From contig NZ_JBJMAV010000001.1 of assembly GCF_046600715.1 (NCBI RefSeq), positions 730,659-794,658 of the forward strand: a DNA stretch of 64,000 nt, given 5' to 3'. Within the stretch, counting starts at the first letter, position 1; every line of letters starts with the position of its first letter. Positions 28,305-37,488 of the stretch are shown piece by piece. The stretch is from Lysobacter_C viscosus (GTDB lineage Bacteria; Pseudomonadota; Gammaproteobacteria; Xanthomonadales; Xanthomonadaceae). The position numbers were made by a program, and so were the translations under genes. The notes under the pieces were generated by a model. That model had not been told where the DNA came from. It did not search any database and saw only the letters and a program-made list of their open reading frames with translations.

Positions 28305-29435
28305 TCAATCGCCCATCTGCTTCTGCAGGTGCTCCCAGCGCTCCTGGGCATCGATGGTGCGCTCGGCGGTCAGGCGCGCCTCCAGGCGGTCCAGGCCGAT
28401 TTCCTCGCCGGTGTCGGCGCAGAAACCGTAGTCACCGTTGTCGACCCGCTTGAGCGTGCTGTCGATCTTGCTGATCAACTTGCGATAGCGATCGCGGGTG
28501 CGCAGCTCCAGCGAATTCTCGGTCTCGCGAGTCGCGCGCTCGGCCTCGTCGCCGACGTCACGCACTTCATCCTTGAGGTTCTCGATGGTCTGCTTGGACT
28601 CTTCGACCAGGTCGGCCCGCCACTTGAGCAGCCGCTGGCGGAAGTATTCGAGCTGCAACGCACTCATGTATTCCTCGTCGGCACCGGGCTTGTAACCGGC
28701 CGGGAGGATGGGACGCCCAGTGGCGTCGTCGGTCTTGTACGGCACGACTTTCACCTTGCCTTTCGGCGCAGGTGCCTGCGGTTTTGCGGCAACGGCGACA
28801 GCTACCTTGCCGACCGGGCGCTTGGCCACGGGCGGTTTGGCAGCAGCCGTCCCGGCCACCGGTGACTTGGCGGGGGACGCTGCTGCGGATTTCTTGGCCG
28901 GCAGCTTGGAGCCTGCGCGGGTGGACTTGGAATCGACCGGAGCGGTCTTGGTGGCCGGGCGCTCGGCAGGCTTCCTGGCTGCACCGGGGCTGGCCTTGCG
29001 GGCACCCTGGTTGCCAGCTGCAGGCTTGCCGACGCCCGACTTTCCAGCGGCCGGACTGTTCTTCGGAGCGACGGCCTTGGCTGGCTTCTTGGCGACCGAC
29101 TTGGCAGGCGCGGACTTCTTCGCCGGTGCCGCCTTCTTGGCCGGTACCGCCTTCTTCGCCGGTGCCGCCTTCCTGGCTGGCGCCTTCTTCGTCGCCGACT
29201 TGGCTACCGCCGCCTTCTTGGCTGCGGCCGGCTTCTTCGCCACGGCCTTGCGGGTAGCGGCCTTCTGGGCCACGGGCTTCTTTGCCGATGCCTTCTTCGC
29301 CGCCGCCTTGGGGGCAGGCGCTTTCTTGGCCACGGACCGGGTCGACGCCTTCTTGGCCGGCGCCTTCTTCGCTGCCGGCTTGATGGCCTTCTTGACGGCC
29401 TTGACGGCGTTCTTGAGTAGTTTCTTCACTGCCAC
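28305..29435 (-). CDS. dksA: DksA/TraR-family protein with long Lys/Ala/Pro-rich N-terminal tail
   Basis: RNA polymerase secondary-channel regulator. 376 residues from GTG 29435 (AAGGA 10 bases upstream). Residues 1 to about 230 are low-complexity AKK/APAKK repeats like histone H1 or AlgP. The DksA part (about 245-376) has the coiled coil with tip motif DVGDEA (DxxDxA). It has a zinc-finger remnant CADTGEEIGLDRLEARLTAE in which only one of four cysteines remains, so zinc is probably not bound. Extended DksA proteins occur in Xanthomonadaceae; the tail presumably binds DNA or polyanions (inferred). Confidence 0.88.
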   Translation of the reverse strand: MAVKKLLKNAVKAVKKAIKPAAKKAPAKKASTRSVAKKAPAPKAAAKKASAKKPVAQKAATRKAVAKKPAAAKKAAVAKSATKKAPARKAAPAKKAVPAKKAAPAKKSAPAKSVAKKPAKAVAPKNSPAAGKSGVGKPAAGNQGARKASPGAARKPAERPATKTAPVDSKSTRAGSKLPAKKSAAASPAKSPVAGTAAAKPPVAKRPVGKVAVAVAAKPQAPAPKGKVKVVPYKTDDATGRPILPAGYKPGADEEYMSALQLEYFRQRLLKWRADLVEESKQTIENLKDEVRDVGDEAERATRETENSLELRTRDRYRKLISKIDSTLKRVDNGDYGFCADTGEEIGLDRLEARLTAERTIDAQERWEHLQKQMGD

Positions 29436-29478
29436 GATCGGCTGATCCTTTAGTTCCCTTGTGACGGGAAAGCGCGCT

Positions 29479-29507
29479 GTTATACCCTGCCCCGGCACCT
29501 GCGGCAA
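29479..29507 (-). promoter_or_regulatory. Promoter of the DksA-like gene
   Basis: TTGCCG (29502-29507), 17-base spacer, TATAAC (29479-29484): the best sigma-70 match in the window. It predicts a leader of roughly 37 bases before the GTG start. Confidence 0.6.
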
Positions 29508-29651
29508 CCGCGCTACCGTGCACGTCAGCGGTGCTTCCGCGGCCACTTGGGCGCGTGGCGACGGGGCCGGGGGCCACCTGTGCATCCCAGCATGGCACGG
29601 CGCCATCGCACTCGCCGCCGGGCATACTCCCCGCCTGGCATGGAAGGCACC

Positions 29652-29870
29652 GTGATCGACCGTCTGTTCATCGCCGCGTTGCGAATCTACAAGCGCTGGA
29701 TCAGCCCGCTGCTCGGACCGCGATGCCGCTTCCACCCCAGTTGTTCGGAATACGCGATGCAGGCGATCGCCCGTTTCGGCACGCTGCGCGGCAGTTGGCT
29801 CGCGATCCGGCGGATCGCCCGCTGCCACCCGCTCAACCCCGGCGGCCATGACCCCGTTCCTCCGCCCTGA
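29652..29870 (+). CDS. yidD: Membrane protein insertion efficiency factor YidD
   Basis: Small membrane-associated protein that assists YidC-dependent insertion. 72 residues from GTG 29652, with GGAAGG just upstream; an ATG at 29640 is in frame. Family core is YKRWISPLLGPRCRFHPSCSEYA, with the conserved cysteines (shown here as RCRFHPSCSEYA), and a later RIARCHPLNPGG. Usually found between rnpA and yidC at the origin; here it is between dksA and dihydroorotase. Confidence 0.93.
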   Translation: MIDRLFIAALRIYKRWISPLLGPRCRFHPSCSEYAMQAIARFGTLRGSWLAIRRIARCHPLNPGGHDPVPPP

Positions 29871-29950
29871 AACCGAACACGCAGCCCCCCCGACCCACGC
29901 AAACCTCAGATCCGCCCACGCGCAACACGCGCCCGACCACGAGGCCCCAC

Positions 29951-31297
29951 ATGCCCCATACCCTGATCATCAATGCCCGACTGGTGAACGAAGGCCGCGA
30001 GTTCGACGGCGACCTGCGGATCGAGGACGGTCGCATCGCAGAAATTGGCCCCGGCCTGACCGCCCGCCACGGTGAAGCGGTGGTCGATGCAGCGGGGCGG
30101 CGCCTGCTGCCGGGCATGATCGACGACCAGGTGCATTTCCGCGAGCCTGGCATGGAGCACAAGGCCGACATGGCGGTGGAATCGGGCGCGGCGGTGGCCG
30201 GTGGGCTGACCAGCTTCATGGACATGCCCAACACCAGCCCGCCAACGCTCGACGCCGCAGCGCTGGAGGACAAGTACCGCCGCGCGGCGGGGCGCGCCTG
30301 GGGCAACCATGGCTTCTACATGGGTGCCAGCAACGACAACCTCGAGGCGGTACGTGCCATCGATCCCAAGGCTTCGCCGGGCCTCAAGGTGTTCATGGGC
30401 GCCTCCACCGGCAACATGCTGGTGGACAACCCCGAGACGCTCGACGCGATATTCCGCGATACCCCGGTGCCGATCATCACGCACTGCGAGGACACGCCGA
30501 TGATCGAGGCCGAAACCGCCCGCTACAAGGCGAAGTACGGCGACGACATACCGCCCGAGTGCCACCCCGACATCCGCTCGCGCCAGGCATGCAGGAAGTC
30601 CACAGAGCTGGCGCTGTCGCTGGCCCGGCGCCACGGCACCCGGCTGCACGTGCTGCACATCTCCACCGCCGATGAACTGGCGCTGTTCGAGACCGGCCCG
30701 ATGATCCGCGCCGACGGCAGCCGCAAGCAAATCACCGCCGAGACTTGCATCCACTTCCTGCGCTTCGACCGCAGCGACTACGCCGCGCTCGGCCACCTGA
30801 TCAAGTGCAACCCGGCGATCAAGGATGCTGCCGATCGCGAGGCGCTGATCCGCGCGGTGGCCGACGACACCATCGACGTGCTCGCCACCGACCACGCGCC
30901 GCACCTGCTCGAAGAGAAGCAGCGTCCGTACACGTCCGCCCCGAGCGGCCTGCCGCTGGTCCAGTACGCGCTCAACGCGGCGCTGGAGCTGGTGCACGAA
31001 GGACGCCTGAGCACCGCACAGGTGGTGCAGAAGTTCGCCCATGCCCCCGCGCAGCTTTTCGACGTCGCGGGCCGCGGGTTCCTTCGCGAAGGCTATGCGG
31101 CCGACCTGGTGCTGGTGGACGACACCCCGTTTACCGTGCGGCGCGAAGACGTGCTGTCCAAGTGCGGCTGGTCGCCGTTCGAAGGCCGTACATTCCATTC
31201 CCGCATCGCCTCTACCTGGGTCAACGGCGTGCTGGCGTGGAACGGGCAACAGCTTGTCGGTGCACCCAACGGCCAGCGCCTGGCCTTCGCCCGATGA
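29951..31297 (+). CDS. pyrC: Dihydroorotase
   Basis: Amidohydrolase closing carbamoyl aspartate to dihydroorotate in pyrimidine synthesis. 448 residues, the class I (long) type. Metal site is DDQVHFREPG (the second residue pair usually reads D-x-H-V-H), with ITHCEDTP, LHVLHISTA and ATDHAPHLLEEK further along. No clear zinc-bridging lysine motif is visible in the usual context, as in the DDQVHFRE subgroup. Overlaps the M23 gene (ATGA). Confidence 0.9.
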   Translation: MPHTLIINARLVNEGREFDGDLRIEDGRIAEIGPGLTARHGEAVVDAAGRRLLPGMIDDQVHFREPGMEHKADMAVESGAAVAGGLTSFMDMPNTSPPTLDAAALEDKYRRAAGRAWGNHGFYMGASNDNLEAVRAIDPKASPGLKVFMGASTGNMLVDNPETLDAIFRDTPVPIITHCEDTPMIEAETARYKAKYGDDIPPECHPDIRSRQACRKSTELALSLARRHGTRLHVLHISTADELALFETGPMIRADGSRKQITAETCIHFLRFDRSDYAALGHLIKCNPAIKDAADREALIRAVADDTIDVLATDHAPHLLEEKQRPYTSAPSGLPLVQYALNAALELVHEGRLSTAQVVQKFAHAPAQLFDVAGRGFLREGYAADLVLVDDTPFTVRREDVLSKCGWSPFEGRTFHSRIASTWVNGVLAWNGQQLVGAPNGQRLAFAR

Positions 31298-32196
31298 GCC
31301 GTGGTTCGATCTCCCGGTTGGGCACCGGCGCCGTCCTGCCGCTGGCCCTGGCCGCGTGCGCGGCCACCGCGCAGACCGCCGCCCCGGGTCGCCCGCCCGC
31401 CCTGCCGCCCGACGCACGCCCCATCGCCCGCGCCCAGAACGTCACCTCGGTACCCGCCCGGGTACAGCAGGGCGGCCTGGTGGTGGGTCGCGCACCAGCT
31501 GATGCGGCGGTGGAGTACGACGGCCGACGCCTGCACGTCACCCCGTACGGGACGTTCGTGTTCGGCGTGGGGCGTGATGCCCAAGGTCCGCTGGCGGTGT
31601 CGATCACCCGGGCCGACGGACGCACCCTCGCCTACCAGGTGGCGGTGGATCCCCGCGACTGGCCGGTCGAGCGCGTCAACGGCGTGCCACCCCGCACCGT
31701 CGACCCGCCACCGAACATCGCCGAGCGGATCCGGCGCGAACAGGCCGAGGTCAGCGCAGCGCGCACCCGCTACGACGCCCGCACCGGATTCGCGCAGGCG
31801 TTCCAGTGGCCGGTCGAAGGGCGTGTAAGCGGCCGCTTCGGCAACCAGCGCGTGTACAACGGAACGCCGGGATCGGCGCACTCGGGAATGGATATCGCCG
31901 CCGCCAGCGGTACGCCGGTCAAGGCCCCGGCGGCGGGCGTGGTGACGTTCGCCAACGGAGACCTCTACCTGACCGGCGGCACCGTGTTGCTCGACCACGG
32001 CCACGGGGTCAGCTCCAACTTCCTGCACCTGTCGCGGCTGGACGTGCAGGTGGGCGATACCGTCGAGCAGGGCCAGGTCATCGGCGCGGTGGGCGCCACC
32101 GGGCGCGCGACGGGTCCGCACCTGCACTGGGGCATGAACTGGCTGGACGTGCGGATCGACCCATTGCTGGTACTGGAGCGATCCAGCACGCCTTAG
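31294..32196 (+). CDS. M23-family peptidoglycan endopeptidase, probable lipoprotein
   Basis: 300 residues. The N-terminus has a lipobox-like LPLALAAC, suggesting anchoring in a membrane. The C-terminal LytM domain (about 180-295) carries both metal motifs, HSGMD and HLHWG, so it should be an active DD-endopeptidase. An N-terminal beta domain (about 50-140) contains GRRLHVTPYGTFVFGVGRD. The ATG overlaps the dihydroorotase stop; the coupling looks architectural only. Confidence 0.9.
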   Translation: MSRGSISRLGTGAVLPLALAACAATAQTAAPGRPPALPPDARPIARAQNVTSVPARVQQGGLVVGRAPADAAVEYDGRRLHVTPYGTFVFGVGRDAQGPLAVSITRADGRTLAYQVAVDPRDWPVERVNGVPPRTVDPPPNIAERIRREQAEVSAARTRYDARTGFAQAFQWPVEGRVSGRFGNQRVYNGTPGSAHSGMDIAAASGTPVKAPAAGVVTFANGDLYLTGGTVLLDHGHGVSSNFLHLSRLDVQVGDTVEQGQVIGAVGATGRATGPHLHWGMNWLDVRIDPLLVLERSSTP

Positions 32197-32212
32197 CCTG
32201 CGCGCGCGACCC

Positions 32213-33967
32213 TCAGCGGGGGAATTCGGTGGGTGCCAGCGCGTGGTGCCGGTCGGTAACGCGGGTGCTGCCCATCACCCGGTCGCGCCCCCCGGCCTTG
32301 CTCGCATAGAGCGCGGCGTCGGCACGTTCCAGCAACTGTTCGGCGGTCTCGCCGGGCTGCAGTTGCGCGACACCGATGCTGAGCGATGCCTGCAGCATTA
32401 CCCCGTCCATCGACAGTGGCCGGCAGTTGACTGCCGACCGCAGGTTCTCGGCCACGCCGAACGCTTCGTGCAGTTCGGTGTCGGGCAGCACGACCACCAG
32501 CTCATCGCCGCCGTAGCGGCCCATCTGGTCGTAGGTCCGCAGCCGGTTGCGCGTGCGCGCGGCGATGATCCGCAGGCACTGGTCGCCCGCGCGGTGTCCG
32601 TGCTCGTCGTTGATGTGCTTGAAGCGGTCGATGTCGAAGAACACCACCGACAGCGGCCGGTCCAGGCGGTGCGCGTCGCGGACGGCGTTCCTGAGCTGTT
32701 CCTCGATCGCCGGGCGGGAGGACGCGCCTGTGAGCGCGTCATACGACGCCATCCGGCTGGCGCGGTCCCGGTCCCGCCGCAACTGCTGCAGCTGCCCGGC
32801 CAGCCCGATGGTGACCACCAGTCCGGAGAAGGCCATCGCCGCCGGCAGTGCATGCACCATCCACGGCGGATTCACCCAACCGCCCAGCAATTCGCCCACC
32901 CGCAGCGCGACCAGCACCACCAGCGGCAACCATGACAGCAGCAGCAGGCGGGCAGTGGCGAACCCTTGGCGAATCGCGTTCACCGTTGCCAGGATCACCG
33001 TACCCGCCACCGCCAGCACCAGCGCGTTGCCGGCAACCGCTATCCAGCGGGCGCCGGTGGCGAAGGTGAACGTCAACAGCACCGCCGCCGCGATGCTGCA
33101 GATGTCCAGCACACGCTGCATGCGCGGCTGGCGGCTGCGCAGCTCCAGGTAGCTGCCGACGAAGAAGTTGGCGGCGATCACCGCCAGCAGCGCGAACAGC
33201 CGCACTGTCCTCGGGTCCGTACCCAGCACCTCGGCAACCGCGGGCCAGGCCCTCAGCTCCCCGCCCATCGACACCAGGTAGCCCGCCTGCGCCAGCAACA
33301 TCGCCATGAGGTAGGCATAGGTCGGCTCGCGCACGCCGATCCAGAACCCCAGGGCGAGCACCGCCAGCACCAGCAGCGACACCAGGACACCGGCGCGCCA
33401 CGCCACGTGCAGCAGGTCGGCGCGATGCACCGCGCGCAGCGGCTCGATGGCGATGCGCATCGGCACGCTGGCGCCGCGCCCATCCACCCGCAGGTACAGC
33501 GACTGACCGGGTGCGATCCCTGCCGGCAGCGGCACCACCAGCGCCCGGGGGGCGTGCAGGTCGTCCATGCCGCGCCCCATCAGCGCACGCCGCACCGGCA
33601 GCGGCTCACCGGGTCGCCAGGTTTCCACCACCGTGAGGTAAGGCGACGACAGCACCAGGTGGGGATCACCGGCCGCAGCCACTGCGTTGTCGACGGTCAG
33701 GCGCCACCAGCGGGGTTCGGGCGCTTGCTCGCGGAGCACGGTCGCGGGGACGGCCGGGCGGAACCGGTCGTCGAACTCGCCTTCCAGCACGCGTGCCGGG
33801 ACCGGGTCGTCGTCCAGTCGCGACAGCCGGAACGAAATGGCCTCGGAGGATGCGGCGGAGGGCGTGGCACGGAGCCCGTCCTGCTGATGCGCCTGCGCAG
33901 GCACGCCGGTGGCAATCGCGATCAGCACCGCGACTCCCTGGAGCCAGTGACGTAAGGCGATCCCCAT
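32213..33967 (-). CDS. 7TM-DISM membrane diguanylate cyclase
   Basis: 584-residue sensor cyclase. Signal peptide ending PAQA, periplasmic DISM sensor (about 40-175), seven membrane helices (about 185-385), GGDEF domain (about 410-570). The active-site loop is GGDEL (last position L for F, tolerated in many active enzymes). The allosteric I-site RTYD is five residues before it, so feedback inhibition by c-di-GMP is likely. DxD-type substrate residues lie in VVFFDIDRFKHINDEHG. Same architecture as the frameshifted gene at 3815. Convergent with the M23 gene. Confidence 0.93.
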   Translation of the reverse strand: MGIALRHWLQGVAVLIAIATGVPAQAHQQDGLRATPSAASSEAISFRLSRLDDDPVPARVLEGEFDDRFRPAVPATVLREQAPEPRWWRLTVDNAVAAAGDPHLVLSSPYLTVVETWRPGEPLPVRRALMGRGMDDLHAPRALVVPLPAGIAPGQSLYLRVDGRGASVPMRIAIEPLRAVHRADLLHVAWRAGVLVSLLVLAVLALGFWIGVREPTYAYLMAMLLAQAGYLVSMGGELRAWPAVAEVLGTDPRTVRLFALLAVIAANFFVGSYLELRSRQPRMQRVLDICSIAAAVLLTFTFATGARWIAVAGNALVLAVAGTVILATVNAIRQGFATARLLLLSWLPLVVLVALRVGELLGGWVNPPWMVHALPAAMAFSGLVVTIGLAGQLQQLRRDRDRASRMASYDALTGASSRPAIEEQLRNAVRDAHRLDRPLSVVFFDIDRFKHINDEHGHRAGDQCLRIIAARTRNRLRTYDQMGRYGGDELVVVLPDTELHEAFGVAENLRSAVNCRPLSMDGVMLQASLSIGVAQLQPGETAEQLLERADAALYASKAGGRDRVMGSTRVTDRHHALAPTEFPR

Positions 33968-34107
33968 CACCCATCCCGCGCGGTACCTGCCGCCGAGGAT
34001 AGCTGAGCGCAGGGTCCGTGGCGGTGGGCCAGGGGGCCCGCCTGCGACGCCTGTCCGCCCCGCGCAACCGCTCGTCGCTCCGGCGGGCCGATGTCGGCCC
34101 CCGCGGG

Positions 34108-35037
34108 TCAGTCGCGGGGGCCGCGTCCCGTCACCCGCGCCACCGCGTCATGGGCGTGCAGGCTTTCGAAATGGGCCACGTCCGCCTCGAACCGATCAAC
34201 GTGGGGATCGCGTGCCAGCACGGCGGCGACGCGGCGCGCGGCGTCCTCGCAGAACATCAGGTTGTCGGCATTCAAACGGGCGAACGCCTGCTCGTCCTCG
34301 CGCTTCACCGCCGTCTGCACGGGCGTGGCGAGTGCCTGTTCCATCGCATCGATCAGCCCGGCCAGCGGAAGCTCCTCGAACTGCGGACGCAGCACCACGC
34401 TGATGTCGGCACGGCTGCGCTGGGCGTGCGGCGTCGCCGCCAGGCCCCGCTCCGATGCCAGCCAGTCACCCACCACCGCAGGCGACAGCGGTCGTGCGCC
34501 CTGGAAGTCCTCGACGAAGCGCTCGGCGTTGATCTGCCGCGACAACGCCGCCGACGCCGGGCAGGTGCTGGAGTACTCCACCGAAAACCGCAGCGAGAGC
34601 TGCAGGTGGCCGTCGACCAGCGCGGCATCGATCTCGACCGGATAACGCTTCCAGCCGGCGTTGCCGCTGGCCAGCGCCGGGCGCAGCAGCAGCTGGTCGT
34701 ACCGCAGCACCAGCCGTGCCGCCGAGGACAGGCCCTGTTGGGAGTCCACCAGCGATTGCAGCACGCGGCGCAGCCCGGCCGGCGTCACCGCTTCGGATGC
34801 GAAGGCGTCCTGCAGCCGAAGGTAGAGGCGAGACATGTGGATGCCGCGCGCCTGGGCACGCACCAGGTCCACCGACACGTCCACCGAAGCCGCCACCTGG
34901 ATCGGTTCGCCCCCCTGCCCGCCCACGCGCAGTGGCAAGGCGATGTTGGCCATGCCGACCCAGTCCAGCGGGCGTGCAGCGGCCGCGGCCTCATCGGCGA
35001 CGTCGGGCAGGCGGCGGGGGGCGGGGGGCGGATTCAT
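34108..35037 (-). CDS. folE2: GTP cyclohydrolase I, type IB (FolE2)
   Basis: First enzyme of folate/pterin synthesis, GTP to dihydroneopterin triphosphate. 309 residues, family length. The catalytic cysteine lies in YSSTCPASAALSRQ; other FolE2 blocks are GIHMSRLYLRLQ and NADNLMFCEDAARRV. FolE2 can use metals other than zinc; no Zur-like box is visible upstream. Start ATG 35037 follows GTG in frame at 35046. First of a leftward row, separated from the following cyclase gene by about 140 bases. Confidence 0.93.
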   Translation of the reverse strand: MNPPPAPRRLPDVADEAAAAARPLDWVGMANIALPLRVGGQGGEPIQVAASVDVSVDLVRAQARGIHMSRLYLRLQDAFASEAVTPAGLRRVLQSLVDSQQGLSSAARLVLRYDQLLLRPALASGNAGWKRYPVEIDAALVDGHLQLSLRFSVEYSSTCPASAALSRQINAERFVEDFQGARPLSPAVVGDWLASERGLAATPHAQRSRADISVVLRPQFEELPLAGLIDAMEQALATPVQTAVKREDEQAFARLNADNLMFCEDAARRVAAVLARDPHVDRFEADVAHFESLHAHDAVARVTGRGPRD

Positions 35038-35127
35038 GGGGGGCACGCTTCGGGAATGGCGAGTGTTTGACGACGCCGGGCATTCTACCGGGCCGGCTGC
35101 CGTCGCCCGCCCGGTGGCGCGAAACGC

Positions 35128-35868
35128 TCAGTTCCGGGCGGCGCGCCAGGCGTGCCAGACCACCCGCCACGCGGGCGCCGGGGAGACCCCGTCGCCCCGT
35201 TCCAGCCGCAGGTGCGCCAGCGTGGCCCAGAGCCGGCGCGGCCTGGGACCGTGCATGGGGGGCCAGTCAGCCAGCAACAGGGCGGCCCAGCGAGCGCGCG
35301 CGTCTGCGTCCCATGCCCGCCCCAGGGACGACGGCACGTGGCCGTCATCGCCTTGTTGGAAGCGAGCCTGCTGCAGGCAGGCAAGCGCAACCCGTATGTC
35401 TTCGGTGCCGGGCCCCGCTGGGCCTTCGCTTCCGAACAACTCCGCATCCACCAGCGTGATTGCGTGCGCAAAGGACTTGAGCGCGTTCGCGGCTTCCGCG
35501 GGATCGCCAGGCCGGCCCCGGCTGGCCGCCAGGGTGGGCAGGGATGCGGCAAGCGTGGGCCAGGCGGTCGCACGCGCCTGGAGTACCGCACCGAGCGGAT
35601 GGCGGCGCATGCCCCGTCCCCACCCTGCCAGTTCCTCCGCCCACCAGGCGAGCTTGGCCTCCCCGGGCCGGGCGTCGCTGCCACCCCAGGCCGCATCGCA
35701 CAGCTCCTGCTGCAGCGCGGCCCATGCCAGCGCCAGTGGACGCTGCGGCGCACTCAGGAAGACTTCCGCCAGCGTCCATTCCGGCCACCGCTGACGCCAC
35801 TTGCCGGTGAAAGCCTCCAGCGCCTGCTGGGCGCCGCCGGACGCCGGCGTGTCCAGGCCCTCGCTCAT
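35128..35868 (-). CDS. Squalene/phytoene-synthase-like protein of unknown role
   Basis: 246 residues. The pattern FLSAPQRPLALAWAALQQEL, KLAWWAEELAGWGRG and a following HPLG resembles the trans-isoprenyl synthase fold of squalene/phytoene synthases and NDUFAF6-like proteins. No convincing DxxxD metal pair is seen, so catalysis is doubtful. The ATG overlaps the stop of the Gph/MupP gene (ATGA). It is the third member of the ubiG-gph row. The fold call is from pattern memory and moderate. Confidence 0.55.
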   Translation of the reverse strand: MSEGLDTPASGGAQQALEAFTGKWRQRWPEWTLAEVFLSAPQRPLALAWAALQQELCDAAWGGSDARPGEAKLAWWAEELAGWGRGMRRHPLGAVLQARATAWPTLAASLPTLAASRGRPGDPAEAANALKSFAHAITLVDAELFGSEGPAGPGTEDIRVALACLQQARFQQGDDGHVPSSLGRAWDADARARWAALLLADWPPMHGPRPRRLWATLAHLRLERGDGVSPAPAWRVVWHAWRAARN

Positions 35869-36533
35869 CGGGCGACCGGCCAGGCGTCGGCCTCACACAG
35901 GTCGAGCGGGCGATCGACCATGGCGTCACCCCGCCAGGCGATCGGGTCGTCGTCGGCCAGGCGGTAGCCCCAAAGCGCCACCACCGAAGCCATGCCGGCA
36001 GCGCGCGCGGCGACGATGTCACGCTCGTCATCGCCGACATACGCGCACTGGCCCGGGTCGACGCCCATCCGCTCGGCGGCGACCTGCAGCGGCAGCGGGT
36101 CTGGCTTGCGTACCGACAGCGTGTCGCCACCGATCAGCACCGCGCTGCGGGATTCCCAGCCCAGGCCCGGCATCAGTTGCCTGGCCAGGTACTCGGGCTT
36201 GTTGGTCACGATGCCCCAGCGACAGCCGGCGCCTTCAAGGCGGGCGAGCATGGCCTCGACCCCGGCGAACGGCCCGCCGTGCCGACCCAGTTCACGCTCG
36301 TACGCCTCAAGGAAGGCCGGTACGTGCCGCTCGCGCTCGTCGGCGTCCCAGTCGGGGAAGCCGGCTGCCAGCATCGCGCGCGCACCCTTGGACACCTGCG
36401 GCCGGAGCTGGGCCAGCGTCATCGGCCCGGTATCGCGCCCGGCGCGCATCGCGTTGACTGCCGCCAGCATGTCCGGGGCGCTGTCGAGCAGCGTGCCGTC
36501 GAGGTCGAACAGGGCTACGAGGGGAAAGGGCAT
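35865..36533 (-). CDS. HAD phosphatase, Gph/MupP type
   Basis: 222-residue haloacid-dehalogenase hydrolase. Motif I is LFDLDGTLLDSAPD, motif II VTNKPEY, motif III with KPDPLPL and motif IV YVGDDERDI. Family candidates are phosphoglycolate phosphatase and MupP, the MurNAc-6-phosphate phosphatase of cell-wall recycling, which in Pseudomonas also sits next to ubiG. Position favours MupP, but sequence alone does not decide. Overlaps the following gene by 4 bases. Confidence 0.82.
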   Translation of the reverse strand: MPFPLVALFDLDGTLLDSAPDMLAAVNAMRAGRDTGPMTLAQLRPQVSKGARAMLAAGFPDWDADERERHVPAFLEAYERELGRHGGPFAGVEAMLARLEGAGCRWGIVTNKPEYLARQLMPGLGWESRSAVLIGGDTLSVRKPDPLPLQVAAERMGVDPGQCAYVGDDERDIVAARAAGMASVVALWGYRLADDDPIAWRGDAMVDRPLDLCEADAWPVAR

Positions 36534-36589
36534 GGCTTGGAGGTTCGGAAATCGGGGACAGGGAGCGGGGTAAGGCGCGGCGCAGGGCT

Positions 36590-37315
36590 CTACCCCTTCA
36601 GCGCGCACGCCAGGTAGTTCACGTCCGTGCGCGAAACGCGCCGCGCGGCGTTGCGCCATGGCTCGTACATCAGCCCGCTCACGTCCTCGAGTTGCAGGCC
36701 CGCCGCGCGCATCCAGGCGGCCAGCTCCGAGGGCTTGATGAAGTCCCGGTACTGGTGGGTGCCCTTTGGCAGCAGGCGCGCGATGTACTCGGCACCCACG
36801 ATCGCCAGCGCGAATGCAGCCGGCGTGCGGTTGAGCGTGGACACGACCAGCCGCCCCCCTGGCTTGAGCAGCGTGGCGCAGGCCGAGACGATGGCCGCCG
36901 GATCGGGGACGTGCTCGAGCATTTCCATGCAGGTGATCGCATCGAACGTACCGGCCTGCTCCGCCGCCAGGGCCTCGACCGACTGCAACCGGTAGTCGAC
37001 CCGTACGCCGCTTTCCAACCCGTGCAGGCGGGCGACCTTGACCAGCTCCGGTGCCAGGTCGATCGCGGTGACATCCGCACCACGGCGGGCCATCGCCTCG
37101 CTCAGCAGGCCTCCCCCGCAACCGACATCCAGCACGCGCGCCCCGGACAGTGCGACGCGCTCGGCGACGTAGTCCAGGCGCGGCGCGTTGAGCGCATGCA
37201 ACGCCTTCTGCGGCCCGTGCGGATCCCACCAGCGGTTGGCCAGCGCTCCGAATTTGTCCAGCTCGGCCTGGCTGAAATTGTCCGAGGTTGGAACCTGCTG
37301 CGACGAGGTGGTCAT
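36590..37315 (-). CDS. ubiG: Ubiquinone biosynthesis O-methyltransferase UbiG
   Basis: SAM-dependent methyltransferase performing the O-methylations of ubiquinone synthesis. 241 residues. N-terminal FGALANRWWDPHGPQKALH is diagnostic; SAM motif I is VLDVGCGGGLLSE, and ITCMEMLEHVPDP and LKPGGRLVVSTLNRT follow. First of the ubiG-gph-squalene-synthase-like row. Confidence 0.96.
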   Translation of the reverse strand: MTTSSQQVPTSDNFSQAELDKFGALANRWWDPHGPQKALHALNAPRLDYVAERVALSGARVLDVGCGGGLLSEAMARRGADVTAIDLAPELVKVARLHGLESGVRVDYRLQSVEALAAEQAGTFDAITCMEMLEHVPDPAAIVSACATLLKPGGRLVVSTLNRTPAAFALAIVGAEYIARLLPKGTHQYRDFIKPSELAAWMRAAGLQLEDVSGLMYEPWRNAARRVSRTDVNYLACALKG

Positions 37316-37328
37316 GGGAGCCTCTGGT

Positions 37329-37376
37329 TGTCATGCCGGGTGTCGTACCGGGTGTCGTGCTGGTTGTCGCGCCTGC
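37329..37376. repeat. Four degenerate 12-bp tandem repeats
   Basis: Units TGTCATGCCGGG, TGTCGTACCGGG, TGTCGTGCTGGT and TGTCGCGCCTGC lie in the gap upstream of ubiG. No coding frame explains them. Confidence 0.7.
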
Positions 37377-37488
37377 CACCGTGGGGGCGGCGGCGCTGGA
37401 TCGAACGGCGGGTCAGCGCGCCGGGCGGGGAACGACTGGCGGCCGAAAACAGGGTAACGCCCGCCCGGGACCCGGCCCGACTGCGTGG

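Noticed and set aside
28305..29625. CRISPR or tandem DNA repeat within the DksA gene
   Set aside because: Repetition is at the protein level (Lys/Ala codons), with irregular unit length.
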